A stretch of 64,000 bases of DNA from an uncultured Bacteroidota bacterium (GCA_902784465.1 CACZUZ010000021.1:1-64000); one strand, 5' to 3'; shown: positions 53,763-63,745, counted from the first letter of the stretch. The notes: generated by a model from the sequence alone, not told the origin. Numbers and translations: made by a program.

Positions 53763-54899
53763 TTATTTATCCTGCTGAAGGCTGTCGAGAAGGATTTTGG
53801 CATTCGCCCTGTTGCTGTAACCGGATATCAGAATGGGCGTTCTGAACTCGATGTCTTGCTTCGTAAACGGCTTAGCCATAAGGCCATCGAGTGCTGCCCG
53901 CATTGCCTCTGCAGTATCGGCAACAGTACAGAGTTTTCCAAGCTGTGTACCGGCCACCATCTTGCTATTCACCAAACAGTGGCGACCGGCATACAGCGAA
54001 TTTAGAAGTTTTATTTTCAAGCCTGTAGCCTGGTTGGTAAACAATATGTTGACTTGAGCATTTGCCACAAGTTCCTGCATTGTCCTGTCATCCGGATTGG
54101 CTATCAGTTCCACATTGCCTGTTTTTGCAAGCAGCTCCCTGACTGCCTGCACCGGATTTCTGCCTGCCACCACGAAACGGTGTTTCGACTGAGTGAAAAC
54201 ATTGTTGACCAAGTATTTGACAGCATCGACATTCTCCGTCACCGACAGGTCGGCATGATAGAGGGCATAGCTTCCCTGCCCTGTTTTGCACACCACCTCG
54301 TCGCAGGTGTGCGATATCGGCATTGTGTAGACTTTTTCGCATCCCAGAGAACGGAAATGGTCAGCATCGGAATCGGTAACAGCAAACACCGCATCTGCCT
54401 TGAGTATCACTGGCTCAAACCGCTGCAGCTTGCGCGCATCCATGCGGTAATAGGCTCGTTTGAAGGGATTGGTCTCAGCTTCGGCGAGGCTGTTGTAATA
54501 GTCCTGCTCCACATTGTGCATACGTACAAACACCTTGCGACTTTCGAGTTGTCCCAGCAAAGAACAGCAATGCAGTCCCTCGAGCAGCACCGGCTCCCTG
54601 TCTTTCCGCAGGTTGTCAAGCAAGGCTTTATTCTCGCGCGAGGCGACAATGAATGGCTTGCGAGACAGCATGTTGACGAAGCTCATATCGCGGCGGTAGT
54701 AATACACTTTCTTGCAATAAGACTCCAACTGTGTGGCCTCCTGCCGTCCGTAGGCATAGCAATGGAGCGTAATCTCAACGCCCATCTCGGCAAGTGCCTT
54801 CATACGGTAGAAGACATCAATAACACCCCCATAGTCGGCTGGATAAGGGATATTGAACGATACTATGTGAAGCTTGTTTGACAATGGGCGGTTTATCAT
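53763..54899 (-). CDS. Glycosyltransferase family 4-like
   Basis: The 378-aa protein starts with the GT-B donor-fold pattern HIVSFNIPYPADYGGVIDVFYRMKALAEMG. The C-terminal half has a nucleotide-sugar-binding region (VNILFTNQATGLKIKLLNSLYAGRHCLVNS). The EX7E-type motif is weakly conserved here (the equivalent region is QATGLKIKLLNSL). It is probably a retaining sugar transferase for cell-surface glycan; donor and acceptor are unknown. It follows the MBL hydrolase gene by 37 bases. Confidence 0.85.
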   Translation of the reverse strand: MINRPLSNKLHIVSFNIPYPADYGGVIDVFYRMKALAEMGVEITLHCYAYGRQEATQLESYCKKVYYYRRDMSFVNMLSRKPFIVASRENKALLDNLRKDREPVLLEGLHCCSLLGQLESRKVFVRMHNVEQDYYNSLAEAETNPFKRAYYRMDARKLQRFEPVILKADAVFAVTDSDADHFRSLGCEKVYTMPISHTCDEVVCKTGQGSYALYHADLSVTENVDAVKYLVNNVFTQSKHRFVVAGRNPVQAVRELLAKTGNVELIANPDDRTMQELVANAQVNILFTNQATGLKIKLLNSLYAGRHCLVNSKMVAGTQLGKLCTVADTAEAMRAALDGLMAKPFTKQDIEFRTPILISGYSNRANAKILLDSLQQDK

Positions 54900-54935
54900 A
54901 AGTTGTTGACCTTCAGAAAGCAGACTGGATTGTGG

Positions 54936-55721
54936 TCAGAGGTCTGAAATCGTCAGGTTGTCGTATGCGAGATGGACGTTTGGGGGCAGACTTGCCTCCA
55001 CGGCAGCATGGAAACCCATCTCGTGGCTCATGTGGATCAGATATGCCCTGCCTGGTTTGCACTGGGCTATGACAGCGAGTGACTCGGGCAGGCAGAAATG
55101 GGAGAAATGCTTCTGCCGACGCAACGAGTTGATGACCAGCAGGTCGAGCGATTCAAGTTTGGCCATTTCCCCACTGTCGATATAGTTCATGTCGGTGATG
55201 TAGGCCATACTTTTGCCGCCATGTTCATCCATACGATAGCCCATCACCGGCAGGTCCTTGTGCATGCCGCGTATAGGTGTGATTGTCAGTTTTCCCACTT
55301 CAAAAGGATAGCAATCCGACACATCGTGCAACGTCACCTCGGGAAGCCCAGGATAGATGTGTGGCTCGAAAATATAATGGTAGTCGTGTTGCAGCGACTT
55401 GATGGTCTCGCTGTTGGCATAGACCTCCATGTTGCGGTGCTGCACCCAATTCAAAGGGCGTATGTCGTCGATGCCTCCCACATGGTCGCGGTGGGCATGG
55501 GTGATGAGTATCGCTTCAAGATGGCGGACATCGTGGGACAACATCTGGTTGCGGAAGTCGGGTCCGATGTCGACTAGCACATTGTTGCCCTCACGGTCGG
55601 TGACCAGTGCCGAGGTACGCAACCGTTTGTCGCGAGGGTCGTCGGAATGACAGACCTCACAAGGGCATGCTATAACGGGCACTCCCTGTGAAGTGCCCGT
55701 TCCAAGAAAAGTGATGGTCAT
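54936..55721 (-). CDS. MBL-fold metallohydrolase (PhnP/RNase Z-like)
   Basis: The 261-aa protein has the metallo-beta-lactamase metal motif HAHRDHVGG (residues about 77-85), an N-terminal MTITFLGTGTSQGVPVIACPCEVC with a Cys pair, and later VINSLRRQKHFSHF and LIHMSHEMGFH. The start and the Cys cluster fit the PhnP-like cyclic-phosphodiesterase subgroup of Bacteroidetes. The substrate is not known. It lies between rprY-like and glycosyltransferase genes in one direction. Confidence 0.88.
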   Translation of the reverse strand: MTITFLGTGTSQGVPVIACPCEVCHSDDPRDKRLRTSALVTDREGNNVLVDIGPDFRNQMLSHDVRHLEAILITHAHRDHVGGIDDIRPLNWVQHRNMEVYANSETIKSLQHDYHYIFEPHIYPGLPEVTLHDVSDCYPFEVGKLTITPIRGMHKDLPVMGYRMDEHGGKSMAYITDMNYIDSGEMAKLESLDLLVINSLRRQKHFSHFCLPESLAVIAQCKPGRAYLIHMSHEMGFHAAVEASLPPNVHLAYDNLTISDL

Positions 55722-55773
55722 ACTTTAGGAAGAAAGGATTCTCGGATATTTGGATGTACGGATTATCGGATTA

Positions 55774-56475
55774 TCAACCCTCAACTTTTTGTGTCAGCTT
55801 GAAACCAACGCCGTGGACATTGACAATCTGTACAGAGGGGTCAGCCTTCAGGTATTTGCGAAGCTTGGTAATGTAAACATCCATGCTGCGGGCGGCAAAG
55901 TAGGAGTCGTCCTTCCATATCTTCTGCAACGTGCTCGACCTGTCGATGAGCTGGTTGAAATTGATGCAGAACAGGCGAAGCAGTTCGCTCTCTTTCGATG
56001 TCAGGCGTTGTGGCTCTTGGCCTTCCAGCGTGAGTGTCTGATAGTTATAGTCAAACTTAAACTTACCTATGTTGAACTGGTTGTTCTCGGGCTTGTTCTC
56101 GTCAAAGGAGCGGCGTATGGTGGCGTTGATACGGGCCAGAAGCTCTTCCATGCTGAATGGCTTGGTGATGTAGTCATCAGCACCCACCTCGAAGCCTTTC
56201 AGCTTGTCGGCCTCGAGCGACTTGGCAGTGAGGAACAGGATTGGAATATTCTTGTCGATGCGGCGTAACTCCTTGGCGACCGTGAAGCCATCCTTGATAG
56301 GCATCATTACGTCGAGAATGCATGCGTCAACGTTGGCCTCCTTGTACAGGTCCAGAGCCTGTTGTCCGTCGGTGGCAAGGAAGACGGTGTAGCCCTTTTG
56401 GGTAAGAAAGGCCTTGAGAATGGTTCCCATGTTGGGGTCATCTTCTGCTATCAACAACTTGATACCTAAATTCAT
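55774..56475 (-). CDS. rprY: OmpR/PhoB-type response regulator, RprY-like
   Basis: The 233-aa protein has a receiver domain (LLIAEDDPNMG, phospho-acceptor Asp in ACILDVMMPIKDG, FLTAKSLEADKLKGFEVGADDYITKPF). A C-terminal winged helix follows (LTSKESELLRLFCINFNQLIDRSSTLQKIWKDDSYFAARSMDVYITKLRKYL). The sequence closely resembles RprY, the orphan regulator of Bacteroides and Porphyromonas. No histidine kinase is adjacent, as is usual for rprY. The upstream 245 bases up to the A2M gene are AT-rich and hold no gene. Confidence 0.85.
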   Translation of the reverse strand: MNLGIKLLIAEDDPNMGTILKAFLTQKGYTVFLATDGQQALDLYKEANVDACILDVMMPIKDGFTVAKELRRIDKNIPILFLTAKSLEADKLKGFEVGADDYITKPFSMEELLARINATIRRSFDENKPENNQFNIGKFKFDYNYQTLTLEGQEPQRLTSKESELLRLFCINFNQLIDRSSTLQKIWKDDSYFAARSMDVYITKLRKYLKADPSVQIVNVHGVGFKLTQKVEG

Positions 56476-56720
56476 AATCCTTTGAGTGTTTAATTATAAT
56501 AAATCTACTGTGGTTTTTCGGTTTGCCTGATTGTCTTCTTATGCCTCTATCTAAATACTCTGAAAAAAACTACAGATGTTAATTACGTTTTCAATAACAT
56601 AAATTGGTATTAATTATTGTGCAAAAATTGCAAAAATAATTAATTTTTTTAAGTTAATTTTATTATTATTCTGATTATCAAATACAATTAAATGTTAAAA
56701 AAGTCATCTGCTCTTTAACT

Positions 56721-59700
56721 TCAATTTCCAATACTCAATCTCTCTGCCGGACAGAGAGCGCGGAACTCGGGTGCATAGAGGCACTGGATGGTTGTGGGAG
56801 CTGTCACGTATGTACCGGCATTATTGACATACATGTCGTACTCTACCACATATTGCCCTTTGTTGAGACGGTCGATGTAGAGGGTCTGTGCGGCGTTGGT
56901 GACGGCGAGGTAGTAGCTCAGTCCTCCGTTCCAGTTCCAACCGCTGGCGGTGCTGACAGGTTCCATAGCGGCGCAACGGGGGTCCTTGAGCTCCAGATAT
57001 TCGAGGTTGCGGTCGCAAGCAATCTCTATGCGTACACGTACCTTGTCGCCCACCTTGAGGCCATCGGTTCCGGCAATCTTGCTGAGCTTGCCGTCGCGCT
57101 CCACACGGTAGAGGGTTCGCTTCAGCGTCACACCCATGCTGCTGGAGGGTATCTTGTCTATCTGCTCGAAATACTGCCAGTACATGGCTCCCCACGCAAT
57201 GCCGTCATCCTCCTTACGCACGGTCAGTTTGCCGTCGGATGGCGACACCTCGCCCTTGCCCAACCGCTGGCTGATGTGCAGCTGGTGGCGTGATGTGTCG
57301 GTGGCAATCTGGTGGCTGCCGAAGGCGACTGTCATCTTCGATGGTTCGATGCGGACGGGCGAACTGATGTCGCTCTTCTCTCCGCCCATCAGCAGTGCCT
57401 GTATTGCATTGACGGTCGAGACATCGGTATTCCAGTTGGTTGTCTGCTTTTGCTTGAGAATCCACTGCTGCATCTTGGCTATACTCTCTTTGTCGCCCAA
57501 CACCTCGTCCATGGTGCGGACCAGCATGGCCTGCGTCTCGATGGGGCGCTCGCTCCAACTCCATCCGCTGACATTGTCACGCCAATACATGCCCATCTCG
57601 TCGCTGTATAGTGCCTTCTCCTTGATACGCTTGGCCATCTCCTGCGCCAACTTGATGTCGCCCTGGCGGTTGAAGATGACGCTGAGCATCGACTGCGTGT
57701 AGAGCGACCTGTAGCTCTCGTTGTATTTCTTGGCATTGTTGTAGAAGAAGTCATAGGCTTCTTTCTGCTTCTTGCTCAGTTTGTTGTCGGGATAGTAGCT
57801 GCGTACATACAGATAGTCGAGGTTGACGACATCGTAGCCCTTGTTCTTTATGTATTCCTTGTAATAGGTGTAGGTCTCGCGGTCGACAAAATCCATAGCC
57901 TTGTCGAGGGCTTGACGGGTCTTGCTGTCGAGGGACACACCTTGTCTTTGCAGCAAGCCGAAGGTCTTGAGGATATATTGCGTTGTATATAGGCAGGAGT
58001 AGCGTCCACCCTCTATCCAGCTCCATCCGCCGTCGACTCGCTGGGCAGCCAGCAGACGGCTGGTCTCTTTACGCAGTTGGTTTTCTAGTGCTGCCTTGTT
58101 GAAGAACCTGGCCACATCGCGATGGCGTTGCTCCTCGTTGTTGGCATCGAGCAGCCAGGGCGTCTCGCTCATGACGGTCTGCTTGAGGTCGCTATTGCGG
58201 TCTAGCTCGGACATGAAGGCATCATTCCCCACTTTTTCCCACTCGCGGAAAATGGTCTCTATCTGCGGGTTGTTCTTGACGATGGCATACGAAAGGCTGT
58301 TGGTGTAGATCGAGTTGACGAGGTAGATGTTCGAAGGGTTCTGGCGTTGCTTGACGTAGGGAAGCGACTGCATGGCCATCCAGATGGGGTTGGGCGTGAG
58401 GTCGACGGTTAGTCCCAAGGTGGAGAGCGTAAAGTCGGCCGCCGCAGTGTCGAGCTGGGTGAGGTGCTTCATCTCGTATTGTTTCTCCCCTTTCCCGTTG
58501 ATATAGAAGGCCATGGATTCGGTCACCAGCTGACGGCTGGGCAGCAAGGGGATGGGAGCAAGCTCGCCGTCGCTGCAGCCCTGCCCGCGTGCAACAACCA
58601 TGTAGTTGGCAACATATAATGGGGCACGTGGCACGGCAAGGGTGAAGCTCACCTCGCCGCTGCGACCGGCAGCAAGGGTAATGTTACGCACGGTATCGCC
58701 AACAATCATGGACAAGGGTCTGCCGTCGGCAGCAGGATTGGTCATGCGTAGGGTTACGGCAATGGTCTGCTCCTTGTCGTCCATGTTGCTCACCTTGACC
58801 GAGAAGATGCATGTGTCGCCATGACGCAGGAATCTGGGAACGTTGGGCACCACCATGAGGCGTTTCTGGGTGATGGCCGTCTCGGAGAATGCCCCCTCTT
58901 TGAGGTCCTTAGTCCATGCAAGGCCTCTGATATTCCATTTGGTAAGCAGGTCGGGGGCATTGAATGAGAGCTCCACAAACCCGCTGTCGTCGCTCCTCAG
59001 CGTAGGCATGAAGAATGCCAGCGTGCTGAGGTTTTGACGGACATGGAGAGGCTCATCAACAGCCTGGTTGTTAGCATCCTCTCCTTCATCAACAGAGAGT
59101 CTCGAACCCGATTCGGCACTTCCCACTTCTATAACAGGCACTTTATTAGCGGCAACGGCAACATCTTTCAACTGCGCACCATATACCTCTTTCTCAGCTG
59201 CAAGCTCATTCTCGATTACGGCATCATCTTCCACAACTTCAAGAGATAATGCAACTTCACCACTTTCGCCACGAGCTGTGCCGCTTTTACGCAGGGCATA
59301 GCTATTATAGCGGCGAATTGTCGAATATATGCCGTTCTTCAGCATCAGGATATGAAATTTGTATGGGTTTGGCAATATCTTGTAAGCCAATTCCTTCTGA
59401 TATGCATAACGACCCATTGCTTTTCCGTTGATTTGACTGAAGACGCTGGAGGTGTAGCTTTGTCCCCATATTGTCATATACATTCCAAGATGGCCGTAAT
59501 TGTCGAGAGCGGCATCATACATGGTCATCAACAGGTTGGCTTTGGCAGGCAGGCCGCTATATTTCTCCTTGACACAGAGAGTCCATCGCTCGGGAGTGCC
59601 AGGAGTCAGCTTGTTGCGGAAAGTCTCAAAGGTGACATCCAGCTCCTTGTGGCGGTAAGGCACCGAGACCGACCAGTTGTCGTATTCGAAATGGTTCTCC

Positions 59701-62700
59701 TTCATGGCGGCAACCTCGACGATAAAACCGCCCAAGAGGCTGTCGGTAACAGGTATGGCAATATCGGTATAGCCACGCGAGACTTTGTATATGTCATGAC
59801 GATACATCACCTTGCTCTTGCGCACCAGCACATAGAGTGTCACGTCGTCGAAGCGGCTGCCGACCTTGAGATGGACGGTGTCGCCAACGGGACAAGAGTT
59901 CTTCTCGAGGTGGCCTACGATGAGGTCGGACTTGAAGGGCATTTTGCCGCCCGTGGGTTCATAGACCTTATAATATAATGAATTAAGCGTGTCGCCTTGT
60001 TCGGTTATCATCATGGCCGTAACCTTGTAAACTCCCATAGGACGGCCTTTAAGACTGAACGTGAACGGCTTGTCGGGTGCCATATCGCCCATGCCGTCAA
60101 AGAGTTTCTTGTCGACCGGCCAATGGGTGTAGTCGGCTGTACTGTCCATGTAGTCGTAGAGAGGGAACATTTTCTCAAACTCGGCAGGAGTATAAGGCAT
60201 CTCATAGTTGTCGCGTTGTATCATATCGTTGTGCAGCAGTGGCTTGGATGGCATCTTGAGGAGTTCGACGGTAATTTTGGCGCGACCGCTAAGTTCTTCG
60301 CCATCGAGGTTGTTGCGACTCACTGCCAGCGTATCGAAGTAGTAGTTGGTTTCGAGATAGCTGTTGACATATCCCACCGAGAGCCGTGTGGAAGCCTCAT
60401 GGGTCTCGCCATTGACATCTGTTACTGAGGCATATACCGAATAATAGAAAGCAGGCTTGCGACTCAGGTCGCTGACCGAGTCGGGTTGTGGAACAAACTC
60501 GATGGTGAACAGTCCCTGGTCGTCGGTTGTCAGCTCGCCTGTTGCCACGACCTTGTTTTCACTGCTTCCCCACCACTGGTTCCAGCCCCAACGCCATGTT
60601 GGTTGTCGCTCGGAACGGACAACACGATAGGTGACTGTGGCCCCATTGAGCGGCACAGAGGTATAGGAAGCTGCGATACCCTCGACATGGGCTGGCTTGC
60701 CGAATTGACGCAGCTCTGCCGGCTTGGAGAGGGTGACGGTAAACTTGGGCTGCTTGTAGGACTCGACCTTGAATGATCTGCTATCGTTGTCGTACTTCAC
60801 TCTCCAATAGCCGGGCATGGCATCGGCAGGAATGGCAAACTGGCCTTGGCATACGCCAAACTCGTCGGTAGCAAAGGGAATGGTGTCCTGTGCCTTGCCG
60901 TTGATGTCGCAAACCACAAACAATCCTTTGTGACCCTTGACGGCATGGCCTTCGTAACGGTCTTTGGAGTACTTGAAGAGCGAGAAATGGACTGTGTCGC
61001 CAGGCTTGTAGACCGGACGGTCGAAGAAGAACTCTACAACCTCCCTGTCTTCGCTCGGTTCATAATAATAAAAATCATCGATAGATTCCTTAATTTCCAA
61101 CCCTTTATAATTGACCAAGAACCATTTGTAGTAGGCCTCTTTTACCTTTTTGGAATAGTTGGGGAACTCAAAATGGCCGTGACGGTCGGTCTTGGTCGTG
61201 GCAAGAACCTCTTTCTTGCTGCCATAGCTTTTCTGTATCTGCAGCTTCACCACCTCGCCCACTATCGGCTCTCCACTTTTGCGGTCGACAAGGAAACCTG
61301 AGCTATGTTTGGCATCGCCCTTCACGAGAGCCACATCCTCCACTTTCAGACTCACCTTATCGATAATGGTGTCGAAAGCCCTGTTGCTGGATGCAATCAG
61401 CAAGTAGTGGCCTTGCGCCATGGGCGGGATTGCAAAGTAGAGTCCACGTGACAAGTAGTCGTGACGGTCGCCGACATAAAGCGCCCACTCTTTGCGTACT
61501 GTACTCTTCATAAGTCTTTTACACATCCCCTCCTGAGATGTGTAATCTTCCGAAACGGGGTCTACAATACGGAAAAAGAGGGTGTCGACATTGGAGACCG
61601 AAACCATAGCAAGGGCGTTGCGGCCAGAAGGCATCTTGGATGGTATCTCCATGTGTATTGATGGACGCAAGATGCGCTGTTTCAAGTTGTAGCAATTAAC
61701 GGCACCATAACTTTCGGGGTGCAGGGCTATGGCGGAATCGATGACAGCTACAGCATCAACATATTTAGCATTGTCGTTGTAGTTTGACGCAAGCAAGTAA
61801 TACAATTCTGTTATTGAGGGGTCGTTGGGAATGCTATAATAGCTGATTACAGCCGGCAACTGACTCATTCTTGTCTCTTTAATGTCCGAGAAATTGACAT
61901 AATAGTTTACATTGGAAACTCTGTTGAGAAAAAGCTTGGTCATCACACGGGGGGTGCTTTTTCGAGACAGATGCATCTGCTCACGTTCCTGATTGAGTTT
62001 CAGCATAAAATCGGCCATCATCTGGACGGAGTCAATATCCTTTGTCTTGATTTTGGCGAATTGTTCAGTTGTGGCAAACAGGTTGTCGATGGCACTGAAA
62101 TTCCTGTCGTTCAGTTTTCTGTAATACATATAGCTGAACAACTTATTGGCTTTGAGCACAAGGACATCGAAAACCGTGGGAGTAAGGTCGCCATCTTTTC
62201 CATTCCCTTCAAGCTCGACGAGGTTGCCCAACGATTCGGCATCAGCGCTTTTTAGCAGGTTAATGTCGGCAAAGGCGGCACGGATATAGCTCTCGACCAC
62301 AGCATGGTAGCGGTCTTTATCCCAAAGCTTGTAGTCGAGGTCGTTCTCATCGGTAACCTTGTTCCTGTTTATCAACCAGCTGTTGTCGGAGTAATAGTTG
62401 GCATAGAAGGTAGCCAGGAGCATGTTGCATACAGCCTTTTCCTTGCCAGTAAGCTTTGGCAGCAGCCGCAGGTAGCGGACAAGCGACGAGTCACTGTTGT
62501 CCTCCTTGAACTTGGCCCCTGTCATCGAAAGATAGTGGGCGGCGACAAGACTCTGCCAAGAGTTCTGCGAGCGAAGGGCATTATCGTAGAGTCTCTGCGA
62601 CCTGTCGAAAGCCTGCGAATAGTATTGTTTTTTGACTAGGCTGTCAACAGCCTTCCACTCTTTGGCATAATCCTGCCCCTGCGAGAAGCAGGGGGAGAAT

Positions 62701-62750
62701 AGTACGGCTACATAAAATGCAGCGAGAAGAAAAATCCTCGAAAACTTCAT
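56721..62750 (-). CDS. Alpha-2-macroglobulin-like giant envelope protein
   Basis: The 2,009-aa protein has a signal peptide (MKFSRIFLLAAFYVAVLFSPCFSQG, Sec-type; not a clear lipobox). It then has an N-terminal helical part with TPR-like features, macroglobulin domains (FDRPVYKPGDTVHFSLFKYSKD), the A2M domain (ITQKRLMVVPNVPRFLRHGDTCIFSVKV) and the C-terminal thioester-domain fold (VDGGWSWIEGGRYSCLYTTQYILKTFGLLQ). The thioester motif CxEQ is not present: the place after LPYVK reads QRQNPSN. So it cannot trap proteases by a thioester bond and may work as a steric bait or a partner of penicillin-binding proteins. Chosen start: second ATG at 62750. Confidence 0.93.
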   Translation of the reverse strand: MKFSRIFLLAAFYVAVLFSPCFSQGQDYAKEWKAVDSLVKKQYYSQAFDRSQRLYDNALRSQNSWQSLVAAHYLSMTGAKFKEDNSDSSLVRYLRLLPKLTGKEKAVCNMLLATFYANYYSDNSWLINRNKVTDENDLDYKLWDKDRYHAVVESYIRAAFADINLLKSADAESLGNLVELEGNGKDGDLTPTVFDVLVLKANKLFSYMYYRKLNDRNFSAIDNLFATTEQFAKIKTKDIDSVQMMADFMLKLNQEREQMHLSRKSTPRVMTKLFLNRVSNVNYYVNFSDIKETRMSQLPAVISYYSIPNDPSITELYYLLASNYNDNAKYVDAVAVIDSAIALHPESYGAVNCYNLKQRILRPSIHMEIPSKMPSGRNALAMVSVSNVDTLFFRIVDPVSEDYTSQEGMCKRLMKSTVRKEWALYVGDRHDYLSRGLYFAIPPMAQGHYLLIASSNRAFDTIIDKVSLKVEDVALVKGDAKHSSGFLVDRKSGEPIVGEVVKLQIQKSYGSKKEVLATTKTDRHGHFEFPNYSKKVKEAYYKWFLVNYKGLEIKESIDDFYYYEPSEDREVVEFFFDRPVYKPGDTVHFSLFKYSKDRYEGHAVKGHKGLFVVCDINGKAQDTIPFATDEFGVCQGQFAIPADAMPGYWRVKYDNDSRSFKVESYKQPKFTVTLSKPAELRQFGKPAHVEGIAASYTSVPLNGATVTYRVVRSERQPTWRWGWNQWWGSSENKVVATGELTTDDQGLFTIEFVPQPDSVSDLSRKPAFYYSVYASVTDVNGETHEASTRLSVGYVNSYLETNYYFDTLAVSRNNLDGEELSGRAKITVELLKMPSKPLLHNDMIQRDNYEMPYTPAEFEKMFPLYDYMDSTADYTHWPVDKKLFDGMGDMAPDKPFTFSLKGRPMGVYKVTAMMITEQGDTLNSLYYKVYEPTGGKMPFKSDLIVGHLEKNSCPVGDTVHLKVGSRFDDVTLYVLVRKSKVMYRHDIYKVSRGYTDIAIPVTDSLLGGFIVEVAAMKENHFEYDNWSVSVPYRHKELDVTFETFRNKLTPGTPERWTLCVKEKYSGLPAKANLLMTMYDAALDNYGHLGMYMTIWGQSYTSSVFSQINGKAMGRYAYQKELAYKILPNPYKFHILMLKNGIYSTIRRYNSYALRKSGTARGESGEVALSLEVVEDDAVIENELAAEKEVYGAQLKDVAVAANKVPVIEVGSAESGSRLSVDEGEDANNQAVDEPLHVRQNLSTLAFFMPTLRSDDSGFVELSFNAPDLLTKWNIRGLAWTKDLKEGAFSETAITQKRLMVVPNVPRFLRHGDTCIFSVKVSNMDDKEQTIAVTLRMTNPAADGRPLSMIVGDTVRNITLAAGRSGEVSFTLAVPRAPLYVANYMVVARGQGCSDGELAPIPLLPSRQLVTESMAFYINGKGEKQYEMKHLTQLDTAAADFTLSTLGLTVDLTPNPIWMAMQSLPYVKQRQNPSNIYLVNSIYTNSLSYAIVKNNPQIETIFREWEKVGNDAFMSELDRNSDLKQTVMSETPWLLDANNEEQRHRDVARFFNKAALENQLRKETSRLLAAQRVDGGWSWIEGGRYSCLYTTQYILKTFGLLQRQGVSLDSKTRQALDKAMDFVDRETYTYYKEYIKNKGYDVVNLDYLYVRSYYPDNKLSKKQKEAYDFFYNNAKKYNESYRSLYTQSMLSVIFNRQGDIKLAQEMAKRIKEKALYSDEMGMYWRDNVSGWSWSERPIETQAMLVRTMDEVLGDKESIAKMQQWILKQKQTTNWNTDVSTVNAIQALLMGGEKSDISSPVRIEPSKMTVAFGSHQIATDTSRHQLHISQRLGKGEVSPSDGKLTVRKEDDGIAWGAMYWQYFEQIDKIPSSSMGVTLKRTLYRVERDGKLSKIAGTDGLKVGDKVRVRIEIACDRNLEYLELKDPRCAAMEPVSTASGWNWNGGLSYYLAVTNAAQTLYIDRLNKGQYVVEYDMYVNNAGTYVTAPTTIQCLYAPEFRALCPAERLSIGN

Positions 62751-62817
62751 AATAAAAGGCATTTCGAGGAAAACGGAGAAAAAAAGGAAAAATTGTATGA
62801 AAAGAAAAGATGACTTG

Positions 62818-62885
62818 CTAGTAATACTAGAAAGTCTAGAAAGTCTAGAAAGTCTAGAAAATCTAGAAAATCTAGAAAGTCTATC
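62818..62885 (+). repeat. 9-bp tandem array, unit CTAGAAAGT
   Basis: CTAG recurs at exact 9-bp steps (62818, 62827, 62836, 62845, 62854, 62863, 62872), with a decayed eighth unit (CTAT at 62881). The array lies upstream of the A2M gene start, between it and tRNA-Arg. A second array of the same period is at 63707-63745, upstream of the GNAT gene. Confidence 0.9.
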
Positions 62886-62886
62886 A

Positions 62887-62916
62887 CAAAAAAAAAGAGG
62901 AAACTACTTTCCTCTT
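62887..62916 (-). terminator. Rho-independent terminator after tRNA-Arg
   Basis: The stem AAGAGGAAA/TTTCCTCTT with a 4-base loop, followed on the minus strand by a run of Ts, lies 8 bases beyond the tRNA 3' end. Confidence 0.8.
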
Positions 62917-62923
62917 CTTTTAG

Positions 62924-62997
62924 TGACTCCTGCAGGATTCAAACCTGCAACCTTCTGATCCGTAGTCAGATGCTCTATTCAGTTGAGCTAAGGAGCC
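62924..62997 (-). tRNA. tRNA-Arg (anticodon ACG)
   Basis: On the minus strand a full cloverleaf can be drawn. The acceptor stem is GGCTCCT/AGGAGTC (one G-U). The D-arm sequence is TAGCTCAACTGAATAGAGCA. The anticodon arm CTGACTACGGATCAG has ACG at the centre, which would read CGN Arg codons with inosine at the first position. The T arm is GCAGGTTTGAATCCTGC. The discriminator is A and CCA is not encoded. Confidence 0.96.
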
Positions 62998-63144
62998 ATC
63001 AATGATTTCTGTCAAAAAAATGTTTTTTTCTCTCTCGAAATCGGGTGCAAAAGTACACACATTTTCAATACTGGCAAAATTTTTTTTAATTATTTTCAAA
63101 AAATACCATATAAAAAACTGATTTTACGAGAGAAACAAAACAAA

Positions 63145-63678
63145 TTATTTTTTCTGTGGACCTTTATAATGGTATACTTCACGGTATAAAATGTCGCGCA
63201 TTTCGTCAAATTCGCCGTCATCCAGTTCATATTTTGACATCACAATCATCTGCAAAACGAGCTTGTTTTTGCCGCGGTAGGATGGCTGCCAATATTCCTG
63301 GGGATTGCGCGTGAATCCAAGGTCGGTGTAGAACTCCAGACGGTGGTCGGCCTGTTCGGTCGACGGCAACTCAGTCTCGAGCACCACCTGGTCGGGGTAC
63401 TGCGACATGAAACTGAGCATAGTGGCCTTGCCAAGACCCCTGTTGCGGAACTCCTTGTCGATGGCAAAATGTTCAATATAAGCAAACTCCTCGAAGACCC
63501 AATAGGTCAATATTCCAAGCGGCTCGTCATCTAATGTAGCCACAAGAAAATGAAACCTCTCGTCTCGGTCCTCGAGGCTTCTAAACGGAGGACGCTCTTC
63601 TTCGGGAAATGCCGATTCGAAGAGCTTTTCTGCAAAATGGCTGTGTCTGCTTTCAGACAATGGTTCAAAATCTATCAT
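63145..63678 (-). CDS. GNAT-family N-acetyltransferase
   Basis: The 177-aa protein has the GNAT core: IEHFAIDKEFRNRGLGKATMLSFMSQYPDQVVLETELPSTEQADHRLEFYTDLGFTRNPQEYWQPSY, with the acetyl-CoA pyrophosphate loop in RNRGLGK. The substrate is unknown. The 9-bp CTAG array ends just upstream of its start. Confidence 0.88.
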   Translation of the reverse strand: MIDFEPLSESRHSHFAEKLFESAFPEEERPPFRSLEDRDERFHFLVATLDDEPLGILTYWVFEEFAYIEHFAIDKEFRNRGLGKATMLSFMSQYPDQVVLETELPSTEQADHRLEFYTDLGFTRNPQEYWQPSYRGKNKLVLQMIVMSKYELDDGEFDEMRDILYREVYHYKGPQKK

Positions 63679-63706
63679 TTATATTGTTTAAAGGTTTTGG
63701 TTTTTT

Positions 63707-63745
63707 CTAGAATTTCTAGATTATCTAGATTATCTAGATTATCTA
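63707..63745 (+). repeat. 9-bp tandem array, unit CTAGATTAT
   Basis: CTAG at 63707, 63716, 63725 and 63734 is in exact 9-bp register, with a decayed fifth unit (CTAT at 63743). It lies between the GNAT gene start and the 3' end of the outer-membrane protein gene. Units differ from the 62818 array in the last five bases. Confidence 0.85.

Noticed and set aside
62818..62885. CRISPR array
   Set aside because: The units are 9 bp with no spacers of the required length, and no cas genes are in the window.
62924..63000. Attachment site at the tRNA-Arg 3' end
   Set aside because: No integrase gene or direct copy of the tRNA end is visible nearby, and the neighbours look like backbone genes.
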